A DNA stretch of 64,000 bases from an uncultured Prevotellaceae bacterium (GCA_900316975.1 ONFA01000012.1:1-64000), one strand, 5' to 3'; shown: positions 1 through 9,607, numbered from the stretch's first letter. A program made the numbers and translations. The notes: generated from the sequence alone by a model not told the origin.

Positions 1-95
1 TTCGGATTGTTCTGCATCCGGCCATCGTCGCCTCTTGCGACGAAAAATCCGTATAATCCGTGCAATCCGTTGTAAAAATATATCCGAAATTTGAG

Positions 96-256
96 TCATG
101 AATTATTTTTGTTGGAATTCATCGAACTGACGTTAATTTATGTTTAAAACAAAACACGAACCTTTAGCTCGGCGTAACCAATGACCATGAACCTTTAGCT
201 CGGCGTAGCCAATTAGCCACAAATTCTTCATGAATTATTTTTGTTGGAATTTATCG
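96..256. repeat. Two interleaved direct-repeat pairs in a gene-free stretch
   Basis: The first 451 bases hold no convincing gene. Two repeat pairs are visible. One copy of a 29-base unit lies at 96-124 and again at 228-256, differing at one base. A 26-base unit lies at 158-183 and 189-214. Short AATCCGT-type repeats also occur around 45-80. The arrangement suggests local duplication of intergenic DNA. No function can be assigned. Confidence 0.6.
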
Positions 257-451
257 GCACGGTGCGCGTGACATTTCACGCTGTCAGCGCGAAATATTTC
301 GTTCTTCCAGCGCATAATATTTCGTGCTGGAAGGCGATGATTGGGGGTCAACGAGTTATGAGAATTGGGGATCACCTGAAAAAGTTGCGCAGGGTGTTTC
401 TTACTGACACGTGGAAGCTTGTCCAACCTTTCAGGGAGGACAACAGGAACA

Positions 452-1432
452 TTAATCATCGTATGGGTAATGAACGCCCCACTTCTTTCGGAAGCCATCC
501 ATCAACTGCATGATATAGAGGGTTTCAGCATGGGGCATCTCACGTGGTTCGAGGAGTCCCTCAGCAAGGGAATCACGGCAGGCAAGGAATTGGTATTCGT
601 AGCCTGTGATTTGCTGGGGCACATGGATGTCCTCGACAAACTCACGGTCGTGGGTGTTGACAGTGATGCGCTGGGGGTTATTGATGTTGTCGATGATCAA
701 ATTTCCATCGGTACCTGCAATAACACCTATGTTGTCACCCACACAGGCAGCACTGCTCTGCACGTTGGCAAGGATGCCATCTGACAGCACAAGACTGATG
801 GCATTGGTCAAGTCCATGCCGGTGTCGCTCTTCACACACTGGCTTTCCATGCTGACGATGTCTGCGGGGAAGAACATGCGGACGAAGTTGAGGGCATAGA
901 CACCGAGGTCGAGCAAAGCGCCACCACAAAGGTCGGGGCGCATGATGCGCGGCTTGTCGCCCATGCTGTAACCGAGGGTGGCTGTAACCATGCGTGGAAT
1001 GCCGATGCGCCCGCTGCTGATGAGATCGCGCACCATCTGGACGGCTGGCTGATAACGGGTCCAAATGGCTTCGGCAAGAAAGACCTTGCGCTCATGGGCC
1101 AAATCCAGCGCTTCTTTTGCCTGTCTGGCATTTGCCATGAAGGCTTTTTCCACCAGACAGGGTTTCCCTGCCAGTATCGCCTCCTTCGTGACATCGTAGT
1201 GGTGGGAATGCGGTGTGCCGATATACACCATATCCACATCGGGGTCGGCAATCAGTTCGGCGTAGGAGCCGTATGCCTTGGGAATGTTCCATTTCTCAGC
1301 AAATGCTTGTGCTTTTTCCAATGTCCGTGAACCTACAGCGTAGGGTACACAGTCGGCAAGCCCATTCAAGGTGATGGCTGCCTTTTCGGCTATCCAGCCT
1401 GTGGCGATGATGCCAATGCGAAAGAGTTTCAT
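452..1432 (-). CDS. Gfo/Idh/MocA-family NAD(P)-dependent oxidoreductase
   Basis: A 326-residue protein with the two-domain layout of the family. The N-terminus is a Rossmann fold (start MKLFRIGIIATGWIAEK; the family usually has a GxGxxA-like loop). The EKP-type motif appears as LVEKAF near residue 95. The C-terminal alpha/beta domain includes GGALLDLGVYALNF, typical of the substrate-binding half. The family oxidises or reduces sugars and polyols, and the substrate cannot be read from the sequence. It is a single soluble cytoplasmic enzyme in a minus-strand group with secreted carbohydrate enzymes, which suggests sugar catabolism. The start directly follows a tandem-repeat spacer. Family assignment is secure; specificity is unknown. 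Confidence 0.9.
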   Translation of the reverse strand: MKLFRIGIIATGWIAEKAAITLNGLADCVPYAVGSRTLEKAQAFAEKWNIPKAYGSYAELIADPDVDMVYIGTPHSHHYDVTKEAILAGKPCLVEKAFMANARQAKEALDLAHERKVFLAEAIWTRYQPAVQMVRDLISSGRIGIPRMVTATLGYSMGDKPRIMRPDLCGGALLDLGVYALNFVRMFFPADIVSMESQCVKSDTGMDLTNAISLVLSDGILANVQSSAACVGDNIGVIAGTDGNLIIDNINNPQRITVNTHDREFVEDIHVPQQITGYEYQFLACRDSLAEGLLEPREMPHAETLYIMQLMDGFRKKWGVHYPYDD

Positions 1433-1525
1433 AAGGGTTAAGGGTTGAGAGTTGAGGGTTGAGAGTTGGGGGTTGAGGGTTGAGGGTTGAGAGTTGAGGG
1501 TTGAGAGATTAGAGATTAGAGTTGG
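1433..1525. repeat. GTTGAGAG/GTTGAGGG tandem tract
   Basis: The whole spacer between the oxidoreductase and the GH9 gene is built from imperfect 7-base units of the type GGTTGAG and AGTTGAG, ending in AGAGATTAGAGATTAGAG. Related tracts occur at 6047-6090, 12370-12393 and 15661-15725, and inside a coding region near 20668-20696. It is a dispersed low-complexity repeat family of this genome. No CRISPR-like spacing is present. Confidence 0.8.
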
Positions 1526-1528
1526 GGA

Positions 1529-3247
1529 TTACATCTTGAGGGCATCGAGGTAGCAAAGGAAGGCGACGAGGGAGGCATTCCAGTTGATGGCGATTTCGTT
1601 GGAGGCATAGGATTCCATGTTGTCAATGTAGGACTCGTCGGGATAGTTGGAGGGATAGACTGCTGCCTTCATGTCGCGCTTGTCCTGCTGCCCAGGATTG
1701 GGACCTCCCACGAGCATGCCCGGGAAGGGTGCTTCCACTTGGTCAGCCTCTGAGATGCGGTGATGGGGATGCATGGGTGATTTGTCGCCAAAACCTGTCA
1801 CATAGCAGTAGCCTGTGGCATTGCGTCCCAAGAGATAGTCGGCATTTTGCAAGGCATAGCGGCGGTACTTTGTCGTGCCTGTAAGCAGATCGGCATAGAG
1901 AAGTACGAATGCCTGACAGCAGCAGTTCTCTGCCAGACAGCCCCAGCCGAAATTGCGGGGATTGTTGCCAAAGGGCGACTGGAAGCACGATGTTCCCACT
2001 TCCTTCACAGCATCTTCGCAATAGGCAAGCACCTGCGTCTGCATCAGGAGCCCGTCATCCGTCGCCCGCAGTTCATCATCTGCCATCCATTCGAAGGTGC
2101 CCAAGGCAGACACATTGCCCCATGAAGGAGTGGAAAACCGTTGGGACTGATACTGACGGGCATCCTCTAAATAGACTGCTTTTCGAGTCAAGCGGTAGAG
2201 TGCCGACGATGCCCAAAAGAACTCGTCGCGCGCATTGCCATCGCCATAGGTGCCTGTGCTGACTGATGGGTCTTTGAGTTGCTCCTGGCGGTAGAAAGCG
2301 GTCGGGTGTTCCTTTGCCCACTGGTAGGCGCGTTCAGCCGCCTCGGTAGCCTGTGTCACAAAATCGGGGTAGTCTTTCTGACAGGGGGCAAAAAGACGTG
2401 CCGCATCTGCCATCACGCCAGCAAAGTCGAGCGTGGCGGTGACACTCTTTGCCACCACATAGCGGGGTTGGTGGCAGTCGGCAGGCATGACAAAGCCCTC
2501 GAAATTGGGTGTAGTCAGTTTATGATAGACACCCCCATCGTCGGGATCCTGCATGGTGAGCAACCATTTCAGGTTGAACATCATCTCGTCCAAGAGGTCG
2601 GGCGTATGGTTTCCGCTTTCGGGGATGTCGGTGTTGAGTTTGTTAAAGTAGCCACGCTGCTGTTCGTAGGCAGCAAACATGAGCCCGATGCTGAAGGCAG
2701 AATTGACCACATACTTGTTGTAGTCGCCTGCATCATACCAGCCATAGGGTGAACTGATGGCAGTACCGGCAGGACGATGGTCTGTGGCGGCTGAAGGATG
2801 CACCAGCACATGGGTATCGGGATGTCCCACAGGCCGGTTGTATGCCCCACCCTGCTCAATGGCGATGCCTGAACGGATGAGATAGAAGAGGCGCAGAGAA
2901 GCCTTGGCTATGTCTTGGTATGGACGCTTTGCCACCAGCAGATCGCACTGCTGGTCGCCCACACTCACTTGATAATGTCCTGTGGCGGAGAGTTGCCCAA
3001 GGTCCACGATGTAGCGTGTCTTGCCCGACCAAGGCGAAACGGCTTCACGCATCACCGAGGGAGTCAGCACCTTTCCTTTAGGTGTTCTCACGCGCACCTT
3101 TCCTTCGGGATTTGTTCCCTCCACAACAATGACTTTCTCTTGTGTGGGGTAGCATCCCACCTGATTGTAGCGAATCTGTGCCAGAGAGGAAACTACAGAC
3201 AACAGACAAGCGACTACAGATAATAGCGTCTTTCTCATCGGATTCAT
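1529..3247 (-). CDS. Secreted GH9 endoglucanase/cellulase with N-terminal Ig-like domain
   Basis: A 572-residue protein. A signal peptide (MRKTLLSVVACLLSVVSSLA) is followed by a CelD_N-type immunoglobulin-like domain (residues about 25-105, starting IRYNQVGCYPTQEK) and a GH9 (alpha/alpha)6 catalytic domain. Visible catalytic features are YDAGDYNKY (nucleophile/base aspartates), the MHPHHR active-site motif, and NEIAINWN near the C-terminus with the acid glutamate. GH9 enzymes hydrolyse beta-1,4-glucans. Residue placement follows the family; activity on cellulose, xyloglucan or mixed-linkage glucan is not decided by the sequence. Its ATG directly abuts the stop of a broken upstream gene, so the two were co-transcribed. 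Export to the periplasm or cell surface is expected. Confidence 0.92.
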   Translation of the reverse strand: MNPMRKTLLSVVACLLSVVSSLAQIRYNQVGCYPTQEKVIVVEGTNPEGKVRVRTPKGKVLTPSVMREAVSPWSGKTRYIVDLGQLSATGHYQVSVGDQQCDLLVAKRPYQDIAKASLRLFYLIRSGIAIEQGGAYNRPVGHPDTHVLVHPSAATDHRPAGTAISSPYGWYDAGDYNKYVVNSAFSIGLMFAAYEQQRGYFNKLNTDIPESGNHTPDLLDEMMFNLKWLLTMQDPDDGGVYHKLTTPNFEGFVMPADCHQPRYVVAKSVTATLDFAGVMADAARLFAPCQKDYPDFVTQATEAAERAYQWAKEHPTAFYRQEQLKDPSVSTGTYGDGNARDEFFWASSALYRLTRKAVYLEDARQYQSQRFSTPSWGNVSALGTFEWMADDELRATDDGLLMQTQVLAYCEDAVKEVGTSCFQSPFGNNPRNFGWGCLAENCCCQAFVLLYADLLTGTTKYRRYALQNADYLLGRNATGYCYVTGFGDKSPMHPHHRISEADQVEAPFPGMLVGGPNPGQQDKRDMKAAVYPSNYPDESYIDNMESYASNEIAINWNASLVAFLCYLDALKM

Positions 3248-3651
3248 TTATTTACCATTCACAATATTCTTCAATGCCGAGCCGAAGATGATGTACTGTG
3301 TGTTTCCAGCAATGGTTCCTTCGTTCTGTCCCCACAGGAAGGGCCAGTCATCGTAGTTCTCGAAGTGGTCGGGACGACGAAACAGCAAGCCTGGAGCCAC
3401 ATTACCTGGGATGAAGGAGAAGTCGGCACGGTTATTGCCATAGAACACCTGCTTGGGACGGGCAGCACCCCATGATGGATGATCTCAATGCCGGAATTCT
3501 TCTCATCGTTGAAACCGCCATTGAAACTGTTGCTGAACACCAGCACGTTCATGCCCTGACGCTCAAAATATTCACGGTCATTCAATTGTAAGTCTTGTGC
3601 ATAACTGAGAGTAGTCGCCATCAGGAGCACGAAAGATAACAGGTGTTTCAT
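3248..3651 (-). pseudogene. Truncated, frameshifted secreted protein remnant
   Basis: The N-terminal frame (from 3651) encodes a signal peptide MKHLLSFVLLMATTLSYA and a domain opening DLQLNDREYFERQGMNVLVF that ends in GIEIIHHG. Sense is then lost. A second frame (3248-3448) carries a plausible C-terminus, VFYGNNRADFSFIPGN to GSALKNIVNGK. The two ends look like the head and tail of a much longer polysaccharide-active protein joined by a deletion that also shifted the frame near position 3470. The tail stop TAA is immediately followed by the GH9 ATG. The original family was not identified with certainty. Confidence 0.6.
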
Positions 3652-3693
3652 TTGTCTTTGGTATAGGTATCGGGGGATGTCTCTTTCAATGGT

Positions 3694-4851
3694 TTAATCA
3701 CGGAAAATCTTTTGGGCAAACATGGTGAGGTAGATGCGCCAGTTGCGCCAAATGTGCCCTCCATCGTTCTCGTAGTATTCGTATGGATACTTGTGTTCAT
3801 CCAAATACTGACGAAGTCCGTTGTTCTGCTGGATGAGGAAGTCTTCCTTACCGATGGCAATCCAGAAGAGCCTAGGTTTGGAGGAAAAGAGACGGGACAT
3901 TTGCTCGTTGAACTTCGCATCGTTCTGCTGCACACGAGCCGCTGCTGACTGCAGACCATAGTAATCAAACGTCTCAGGATACAAGCGCGAGATGCCAAAC
4001 GTGTGACCTCCTCCCATTGAGAGTCCTGTCACAGCACGTCCCGAACGCTTTTTGATGGTCTTGTAGTGGCTATCCACATAGTTGACGATATCCATGAAAC
4101 TCTCTTCCATCGAAGCCTTGGCACCACGCTGATTGAAGGCATTGCCATCAGGGGTGTACATACCCTCATGCCACCAGCCGGGAGCCGCATTGCAGGTGGG
4201 GTTGCCATTGGGCATGACGACAATCATGGGCACACATTTGCCTTCAGCAATGAGGTTGTCCATAATCTGCGAGGCACGTCCCAAGTCACCCCATGCGGTC
4301 TCGTCGCCACCATGTCCGTGAAGCAGATACATGACGGGAAAGACCTTCTTGCCATCGTATGCAGCAGGCAGATAGACTGTCATGCGGCGCTGCTGTCCCA
4401 ATGTGGGGCTGTCGTACCACACACGGCTCAACGTGCCATGTGGCACATCATTGACAGAATAAAGATGTCCTTTGTCATCGTTGGACTTTGTCACAATGAA
4501 AATATTGCTCAACGTGGAAATGTCACGATTGACATAACTGTTGGCAGGGTCGACAAAGCGCTGCCCGTCAACTGAAAGGCTGTAAGAATACAACTCGGGG
4601 TTCAAAGCCTTGGTCGTCACTGTCCAGACACCATTCTCCTGCTTAGTCATATTGAGCCGCTGGCTACGGATTTCATCGAAATCGCCGCTGACACTCACAC
4701 GCTGTGCCGAGGGGTCATAGAAATTGAAGGTCACTGTACCATCTGCATTCACCACAGGTGACTGCACCCGGGGACGCTGCCCCAATTGCTGCTGAGCGAA
4801 ACTGCCCATCGCCATCAGGCTGCAACATACATAAATCATTAACTTTTTCAT
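3694..4851 (-). CDS. Secreted esterase (feruloyl/acetyl esterase type) with CBM48-like N-terminal domain
   Basis: A 385-residue protein. A signal peptide (residues 1-19, ending GSFAQ) is followed by an E-set/CBM48-like domain (about 35-110, FNFYDPSAQRVSVSGDFDE) and an alpha/beta-hydrolase esterase-D domain. The nucleophile elbow is TGLSMGGG, the oxyanion region is YLLHGHGGDETAW, and the likely catalytic histidine is in NDGGHIWRNW. This domain order is typical of Bacteroidota feruloyl and acetyl-xylan esterases that remove ester decorations from hemicellulose. Its start overlaps the stop of the upstream alcohol dehydrogenase by ATGA, indicating translational coupling. The acyl specificity is inferred only by family. 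Confidence 0.85.
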   Translation of the reverse strand: MKKLMIYVCCSLMAMGSFAQQQLGQRPRVQSPVVNADGTVTFNFYDPSAQRVSVSGDFDEIRSQRLNMTKQENGVWTVTTKALNPELYSYSLSVDGQRFVDPANSYVNRDISTLSNIFIVTKSNDDKGHLYSVNDVPHGTLSRVWYDSPTLGQQRRMTVYLPAAYDGKKVFPVMYLLHGHGGDETAWGDLGRASQIMDNLIAEGKCVPMIVVMPNGNPTCNAAPGWWHEGMYTPDGNAFNQRGAKASMEESFMDIVNYVDSHYKTIKKRSGRAVTGLSMGGGHTFGISRLYPETFDYYGLQSAAARVQQNDAKFNEQMSRLFSSKPRLFWIAIGKEDFLIQQNNGLRQYLDEHKYPYEYYENDGGHIWRNWRIYLTMFAQKIFRD

Positions 4852-6032
4852 CCTCTCGCCATTTGATAGATAGCCTCCATGTCTTTTGCCTTCAGCACCT
4901 TCAGGCAGCCGCAGGTGGCTTTATTATCACGACTGCACTTACGTGTCATCTCTTTGATTTCGGCATCGGTGATGTCACGACCAATGAGTTCCTTGATGTT
5001 GATGGGCATGCCGATGGCATGATAGAAACGCTCCATTGCCTCAATCCCCTTGAGGGCAGTTCCTTCGGGGTCTGTGAAGTCATTAGGAACATCCATGACA
5101 TTGACGGCAAAGCGGACAAAACGGCTCACGTTCTCATGCATCACATAACGTGCCCAACTTGGCCAGATAGCTGCCAAACCTGCTCCATGCGTCACATCGA
5201 ACATACCGCTGAGTTCATGCTCCAACTGATGGGTTGCCCAGTCATCACTGACACCACACCCAGTCAGTCCGTTGTGCATCAAACTGCCGCCCCACATAAT
5301 CTGGGCACGATAACGGTAGTCTTCGGGATTCTTGAGGACAGCAAACACGGCGTTCTTCATGCTGCGCAACAGGGCTTCAGCCAAATCTGTTGTCAAGTCC
5401 ATGTCGTCGTCTTTAGTGAAATAACGCTCCATCGTGTGCATCATCATGTCGGTCACACCTGCCGCTGTCTGATAAGGGGGCAGAGTGAAGGTGCGGCAAG
5501 GATTCATGATGGCAAATTTGGGACGGGAAAGGTTGTTGGAATAGCCGAGTTTCACATCCCCGTCCTCGTTGGTAATCACACTGGACTCGCTCATCTCGCT
5601 GCCTGCGGCAGGAATGGTGAGCACAGCAGCCAATGGCAACATGGCAGTCGCTTTTGCCTTGCCCTGATAGAAATCCCACACATTGCCCTCGTATGGCACT
5701 CCATAGGCGATGCACTTGGAGGAGTCAATGACACTACCGCCTCCCACGGCAAGGATGAAATCAACACCTTCCCTACGACACAGTTCGATGCCTTTCTGAG
5801 CCAGCGAAAGACGCGGATTGGGCACCACACCCCCCAATTTCACGAAATCAATACCTGCCTCTTGAAGCAAACCTATGATTTTCACCAAGAGCCCAGAACG
5901 AATGGCACTCTGCCCACCATAATGCACCAGCACTTTCGTTCCACCATACTTCTTGACTAAACGAGCGACCTGCTCTTCCGATTTTTCGCCGAACACGACT
6001 TCTGTCGGCGCATAATAGTTAAAATCCTTCAT
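4848..6032 (-). CDS. Iron-containing alcohol dehydrogenase (butanol dehydrogenase-like)
   Basis: A 394-residue cytoplasmic group III alcohol dehydrogenase. It shows the NAD(P)-binding AVGGGSVIDSSK motif (about residues 95-106) and the metal site with histidines in HQLEHELSGMFDVTHG. It resembles the BdhA/YqhD branch, which reduces aldehydes with NADPH. The gene is first of a coupled pair with the esterase downstream (ATGA overlap at 4848-4851). A link to aldehyde detoxification during plant-polymer breakdown is inference from position. Confidence 0.9.
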   Translation of the reverse strand: MKDFNYYAPTEVVFGEKSEEQVARLVKKYGGTKVLVHYGGQSAIRSGLLVKIIGLLQEAGIDFVKLGGVVPNPRLSLAQKGIELCRREGVDFILAVGGGSVIDSSKCIAYGVPYEGNVWDFYQGKAKATAMLPLAAVLTIPAAGSEMSESSVITNEDGDVKLGYSNNLSRPKFAIMNPCRTFTLPPYQTAAGVTDMMMHTMERYFTKDDDMDLTTDLAEALLRSMKNAVFAVLKNPEDYRYRAQIMWGGSLMHNGLTGCGVSDDWATHQLEHELSGMFDVTHGAGLAAIWPSWARYVMHENVSRFVRFAVNVMDVPNDFTDPEGTALKGIEAMERFYHAIGMPINIKELIGRDITDAEIKEMTRKCSRDNKATCGCLKVLKAKDMEAIYQMARG

Positions 6033-6099
6033 TTTTCTATCAAATTATTTTAGGGTTTAGAGTTTAGAGTTAATGTTAGGGTTAAGATTATTTCACCTG

Positions 6100-6366
6100 T
6101 CACGGCCACCCCACTTCTGAAATCTTCAGCCGAAACGTGCCTACCGAAGGCACATCCACTGAGAAATTACCCCTTTCGTTGGAGATGGTTCCCCCCACGA
6201 AAGAACTGTCGGCAGCCACAAACAACTGGACGGAGACATGCTCCATCGGTTCTTTTGAATCCACATCCGTCAAATGGCCGTTAATCGTAAACCGTCGTGC
6301 ATCCTGTGCCCATACACACAACGTTGTCATGCACAACAACAAAAACGACAAAAAAACTTTCCTCAT
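6100..6366 (-). pseudogene. N-terminal remnant of a carboxypeptidase-regulatory-like / outer-membrane barrel protein
   Basis: The sequence encodes a signal peptide (MRKVFLSFLLLCMTTLCVWAQ) and the start of a CarboxypepD_reg-like beta-sandwich (FTINGHLTDVDSKEPMEHV to FRLKISEVG). It then stops where such proteins continue into a plug and barrel of several hundred residues. Truncation falls next to a GTTTAGAG-type repeat tract at 6047-6090, suggesting deletion at the repeat. The start was placed at the methionine directly preceding the basic signal-peptide head; an ATG 12 bases upstream is also possible. Confidence 0.6.
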
Positions 6367-6608
6367 AAAAATAAACATGTCCTTTTTCTCTCCATTTATT
6401 GACCCCCTTTCCCTTTCGAGGTAAAGAAAGACATATGTATATTATGCCTTTCTTAACGAAGGTCTTGCACCTCGCACCATCAGGAGAGTGACGTGCAAAG
6501 ATAAGTTTTTCGAAGGATAAAAGAACGAAAAAAACAGAAAAATGAAGTTGATGGGAGAAAAAATGCAGAATTGCCTCCTTCTATCATGTTTTTTTTCGTT
6601 TTTATTTC

Positions 6609-6616
6609 TACCTTTG
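6609..6616 (+). promoter_or_regulatory. -7 box of the GH2 gene
   Basis: TACCTTTG matches the Bacteroidota -7 consensus TAnnTTTG, 39 bases before the GH2 ATG at 6655. No good TTTG -33 box is visible at the usual distance. The box lies inside the longest open frame, which argues that translation starts at 6655 and not at 6571. Confidence 0.5.
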
Positions 6617-6654
6617 TCCCAAGTTTATCACAAACCTATTGTTTTATTACTGAC

Positions 6655-8478
6655 ATGAAAAGATTTTTACAACTTGTTTTGACACTCACTTTGGGGACAC
6701 TTCTCCCCACATTTGTACAAGCAGACACACTCCCATTGGTGGGAAATGTGATGGCTCGCAAAACGACCTCACTGAATGGTGAATGGAACTACATCGTGGA
6801 CGTGCAGGAAGAAGGATACTATGACTACCGCATGAACCCGACACCTTGGGGCTTCTTCCGCAATGCCAAACCACAGCGTCCAGAGGATTTGGTGGAGTAT
6901 GACTTCGACACCTCTCCCACTATGCCCATCCCCTCTGACTGGAACACCCGAGACGAACGCCTGTTCTTCTACGAAGGTACGGTATGGTTCAAGAAGAGTT
7001 TTGACTGGCATCCTGCAGAGGGACGCAACACCCTGCTCTACTTCGGCGCTGTCAATTATGACTGCCACGTTTATGTGAACGGCACCAAAGTAGGACACCA
7101 CATTGGTGGCTTTACACCTTTCAATTTCGATGTGACCCAACAACTGAAGGATGGCGAGAACACCGTCATCGTGAAAGTAGATAACAAGCGCCATGCAGAA
7201 GATGTACCCACACAAATCTTCGACTGGTGGAACTACGGAGGCATCACCCGTGACGTGCTCCTCATTGATGTGGCTCCTCTCTATATCGAGAACTACTCCC
7301 TGCACATCCAAAAGCCTTTCTCCATGAAGGGGGACAAACTCAATGCACAACAGCAGTTGCAGTTCCAGATGAAGCTGAACAAGGCTGAAGCAGGACAGCA
7401 GGTGACACTCAGCATTCCAGAACTGAAATTCAGCAAGACACTCACCACCGATGCAGAAGGGAAGGCGGCATGGCACTTCATGGCAAAGCCTCAGTTATGG
7501 TCGCCGGAGAGCCCCAAACTTTATCGTGTCAACCTCACGCTCAATGGTGAGACATTGACCGATGAAATCGGTTTCCGCACCATCGAGACACGCGGCAAAC
7601 AAATCCTGCTGAATGGCAAACCCATCTTCCTCAAGGGCATCTCCATCCATGAAGAGAAACCCAACGGAGGTGGTCGTGCCAACAGCACAGAAGATGCCCA
7701 CACACTCCTCTCATGGGCAAAGGAACTGGGATGTAACTTCGTGCGTCTGGCACACTATCCTCACAACGAATACGCCATCCGTGAGGCTGAACGCATGGGC
7801 ATCCTCGTATGGTCGGAAATTCCTGTCTATTGGACCATCGCATGGACAAACACCCAGACATTCGACAATGCACAAGCACAATTGCGTGACATGATTGCAC
7901 GTGACCAAAACCGTGCTAACATCATCATCTGGAGCATCGCCAACGAGACACCCCACTCCCCCCAGCGTGACTCTTTCCTCGGCAAACTCGCCACGTATGC
8001 ACGTACACAGGACAACACCCGCCTCATCTCGATGGCGATGGAGGTGACAGGCGCTTCCAACTATGTGAATCGTCTGAACGACAACATGAATAAATACGTG
8101 GATGTGGTGAGTTTCAACCAATACATCGGTTGGTATCGCGATGTGAACGATGCACCCAAGATGAAGTGGGAGATTCCTTACGACAAACCCGTCATCATCA
8201 GCGAGTTTGGTGGTGGTGCCAAGGCTGGCTATCATGGCGAGAAGAACCAGCGATGGACAGAAGAGTTCCAAGAGAACCTCTATCGTGAAAACATCGCCAT
8301 GATTGACAAGATTGAAGGACTTTCCGGCACTACCCCATGGATTCTCAAAGACTTCCGTTCACCCCGTCGTGTCCTTCCCGACATTCAGCAATATTACAAC
8401 CGTAAAGGACTTGTGAGCGATGCTGGCGAGAAGAAAAAAGCCTTTTATGTGTTGCAGGAATGGTATAAAGGGAAATGA
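6655..8478 (+). CDS. Secreted GH2 beta-glycosidase (beta-galactosidase/beta-glucuronidase type)
   Basis: A 607-residue enzyme with a signal peptide (MKRFLQLVLTLTLGTLLPTFVQA), a sugar-binding jelly-roll (about 45-210), an Ig-like middle domain and a TIM barrel. Acid/base glutamate: IWSIANETPHS. Nucleophile: PVIISEFGGGA. GH2 hydrolyses beta-linked galactose, glucuronate or mannose from oligosaccharides with retention. At about 600 residues it belongs to the short clade. The NxK motif typical of bona fide glucuronidases was not seen, so the substrate is left open. The start is set by the signal peptide and the promoter box. It converges on manA. Confidence 0.88.
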   Translation: MKRFLQLVLTLTLGTLLPTFVQADTLPLVGNVMARKTTSLNGEWNYIVDVQEEGYYDYRMNPTPWGFFRNAKPQRPEDLVEYDFDTSPTMPIPSDWNTRDERLFFYEGTVWFKKSFDWHPAEGRNTLLYFGAVNYDCHVYVNGTKVGHHIGGFTPFNFDVTQQLKDGENTVIVKVDNKRHAEDVPTQIFDWWNYGGITRDVLLIDVAPLYIENYSLHIQKPFSMKGDKLNAQQQLQFQMKLNKAEAGQQVTLSIPELKFSKTLTTDAEGKAAWHFMAKPQLWSPESPKLYRVNLTLNGETLTDEIGFRTIETRGKQILLNGKPIFLKGISIHEEKPNGGGRANSTEDAHTLLSWAKELGCNFVRLAHYPHNEYAIREAERMGILVWSEIPVYWTIAWTNTQTFDNAQAQLRDMIARDQNRANIIIWSIANETPHSPQRDSFLGKLATYARTQDNTRLISMAMEVTGASNYVNRLNDNMNKYVDVVSFNQYIGWYRDVNDAPKMKWEIPYDKPVIISEFGGGAKAGYHGEKNQRWTEEFQENLYRENIAMIDKIEGLSGTTPWILKDFRSPRRVLPDIQQYYNRKGLVSDAGEKKKAFYVLQEWYKGK

Positions 8479-8479
8479 A

Positions 8480-8568
8480 AGAATGAGAAAATGAAAGAAT
8501 GAGAGAATGAAAAAAGTCCTCCTGGATGATGGAGCAAATTTCATTCTCTCATTCTTTCGTTCTCTATT
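8480..8568. terminator. Long bidirectional hairpin between GH2 and manA
   Basis: Two arms of about 25 bases built from GAATGAGA units (8485-8510) and their complement (8538-8568) pair almost perfectly across a 27-base loop. It sits between convergent genes and its right arm touches the manA stop region. It is a likely terminator for both transcripts. Confidence 0.6.
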
Positions 8569-9607
8569 TGCTTGTGATGTGCAAGAAGCGTGTGATCATG
8601 CTGCCCACACTGCGATCCATATTGTCGATATAAGCATCGAGGATGCGGGTCTTGCCATGCAACGGAATGACATCATAGTCTGCGATTGAGGCTGGAATGA
8701 GCGTGCTGTGTCCTTCACGCAGCAGGATTTCATCGCCCGTGGTGCGCATACGAATCTTGCAATCACCCTGGATACACATGCTGATGATAAAACTGTCATA
8801 CTTGATGAGGTTGCGGTGGAAAGTATCCATCATCTCCGTGACACGAACACTGAAATAAGGAGAATCGATGATGCGGTTGGCACGTCCTGCCACATCGTTA
8901 TATTGTGTACGGTACTCTTCCTCCACATGGAAATTCAAGGCTTGCGATGCCAGTTCCGTATTCAGTTCGCGAGGTTTTCCATCCATGCCCGGGCGGTTGT
9001 AGTCGAAGATGCGATAGGTGACATCCGATGACTGCTGCACCTCTGCCAGCAAGATGCCGCCACAGATGGCATGGACCCGCCCTGCAGGCAGATAGAACAC
9101 ATCCCCCGCCTTCACCATGTGTTTTGCCAACACATCGACAATCGTACCTTCTGCCACCCTCCGCTTGTATTCCTCTGGCGTAATCTCATCCTTGAAACCA
9201 GCATAGAGATAACTTCCTGGTTTTGCGTCGATGATGTACCAAATCTCGCTCTTGCCAAACTTCCCATGTTCACGCTTTGCCATTTCATCGTTGGGATGCA
9301 CTTGAATGCTCAAGTCCTTCTCTGCGTCAATAAACTTAACTAACAGCGGCAATTTCCCTCCATAATTCCTTGCCACCTTCCCGCCAAGGATGCGGGCTGG
9401 CGACTGGCTAATCACATGATTGAGGTTTTCGCCTGCATAAGCGCCATTGCTGATGACACTTGTGCTCGAAGGCACCCCACTCACCTCCCAACTTTCGCCA
9501 ATCGGCTCATCTGAAGCCTCCAGACCCTTGTAGGGACGCAGACGCTTACCCCCCCACACAATCGCGTGGAGATTCGGTTCAAAAAGGAATGGATATAATT
9601 TCTCCAT
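8564..9607 (-). CDS. manA: Mannose-6-phosphate isomerase, type I
   Basis: A 347-residue cupin metalloenzyme interconverting mannose-6-phosphate and fructose-6-phosphate. Visible family marks are the zinc-site run SIQVHPNDEMAKREHG and the IWYIIDAKPGSYLYAGFK stretch after it, the second metal and active-site region VFYLPAGRVHAICGGILLAEVQQ, and DVTYRIFDYNR. A C-terminal cupin half follows. The start was placed at MEKLYPFLFEPNL. A -7 box TATCTTTG on the minus strand at 9636-9629 lies upstream, inside the longer open frame. It is probably a housekeeping or sugar-feeding enzyme supplying mannose derivatives. Confidence 0.93.
   Translation of the reverse strand: MEKLYPFLFEPNLHAIVWGGKRLRPYKGLEASDEPIGESWEVSGVPSSTSVISNGAYAGENLNHVISQSPARILGGKVARNYGGKLPLLVKFIDAEKDLSIQVHPNDEMAKREHGKFGKSEIWYIIDAKPGSYLYAGFKDEITPEEYKRRVAEGTIVDVLAKHMVKAGDVFYLPAGRVHAICGGILLAEVQQSSDVTYRIFDYNRPGMDGKPRELNTELASQALNFHVEEEYRTQYNDVAGRANRIIDSPYFSVRVTEMMDTFHRNLIKYDSFIISMCIQGDCKIRMRTTGDEILLREGHSTLIPASIADYDVIPLHGKTRILDAYIDNMDRSVGSMITRFLHITSK

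Noticed and set aside
1433..1525. Possible CRISPR array
   Set aside because: The repeats are contiguous 7-base units without unique spacers, and there are no cas genes in the window.
4758..5960. 400-codon plus-strand frame opposite the alcohol dehydrogenase
   Set aside because: Its translation lacks any family pattern, while the minus strand encodes a clear Fe-alcohol dehydrogenase across the same bases.
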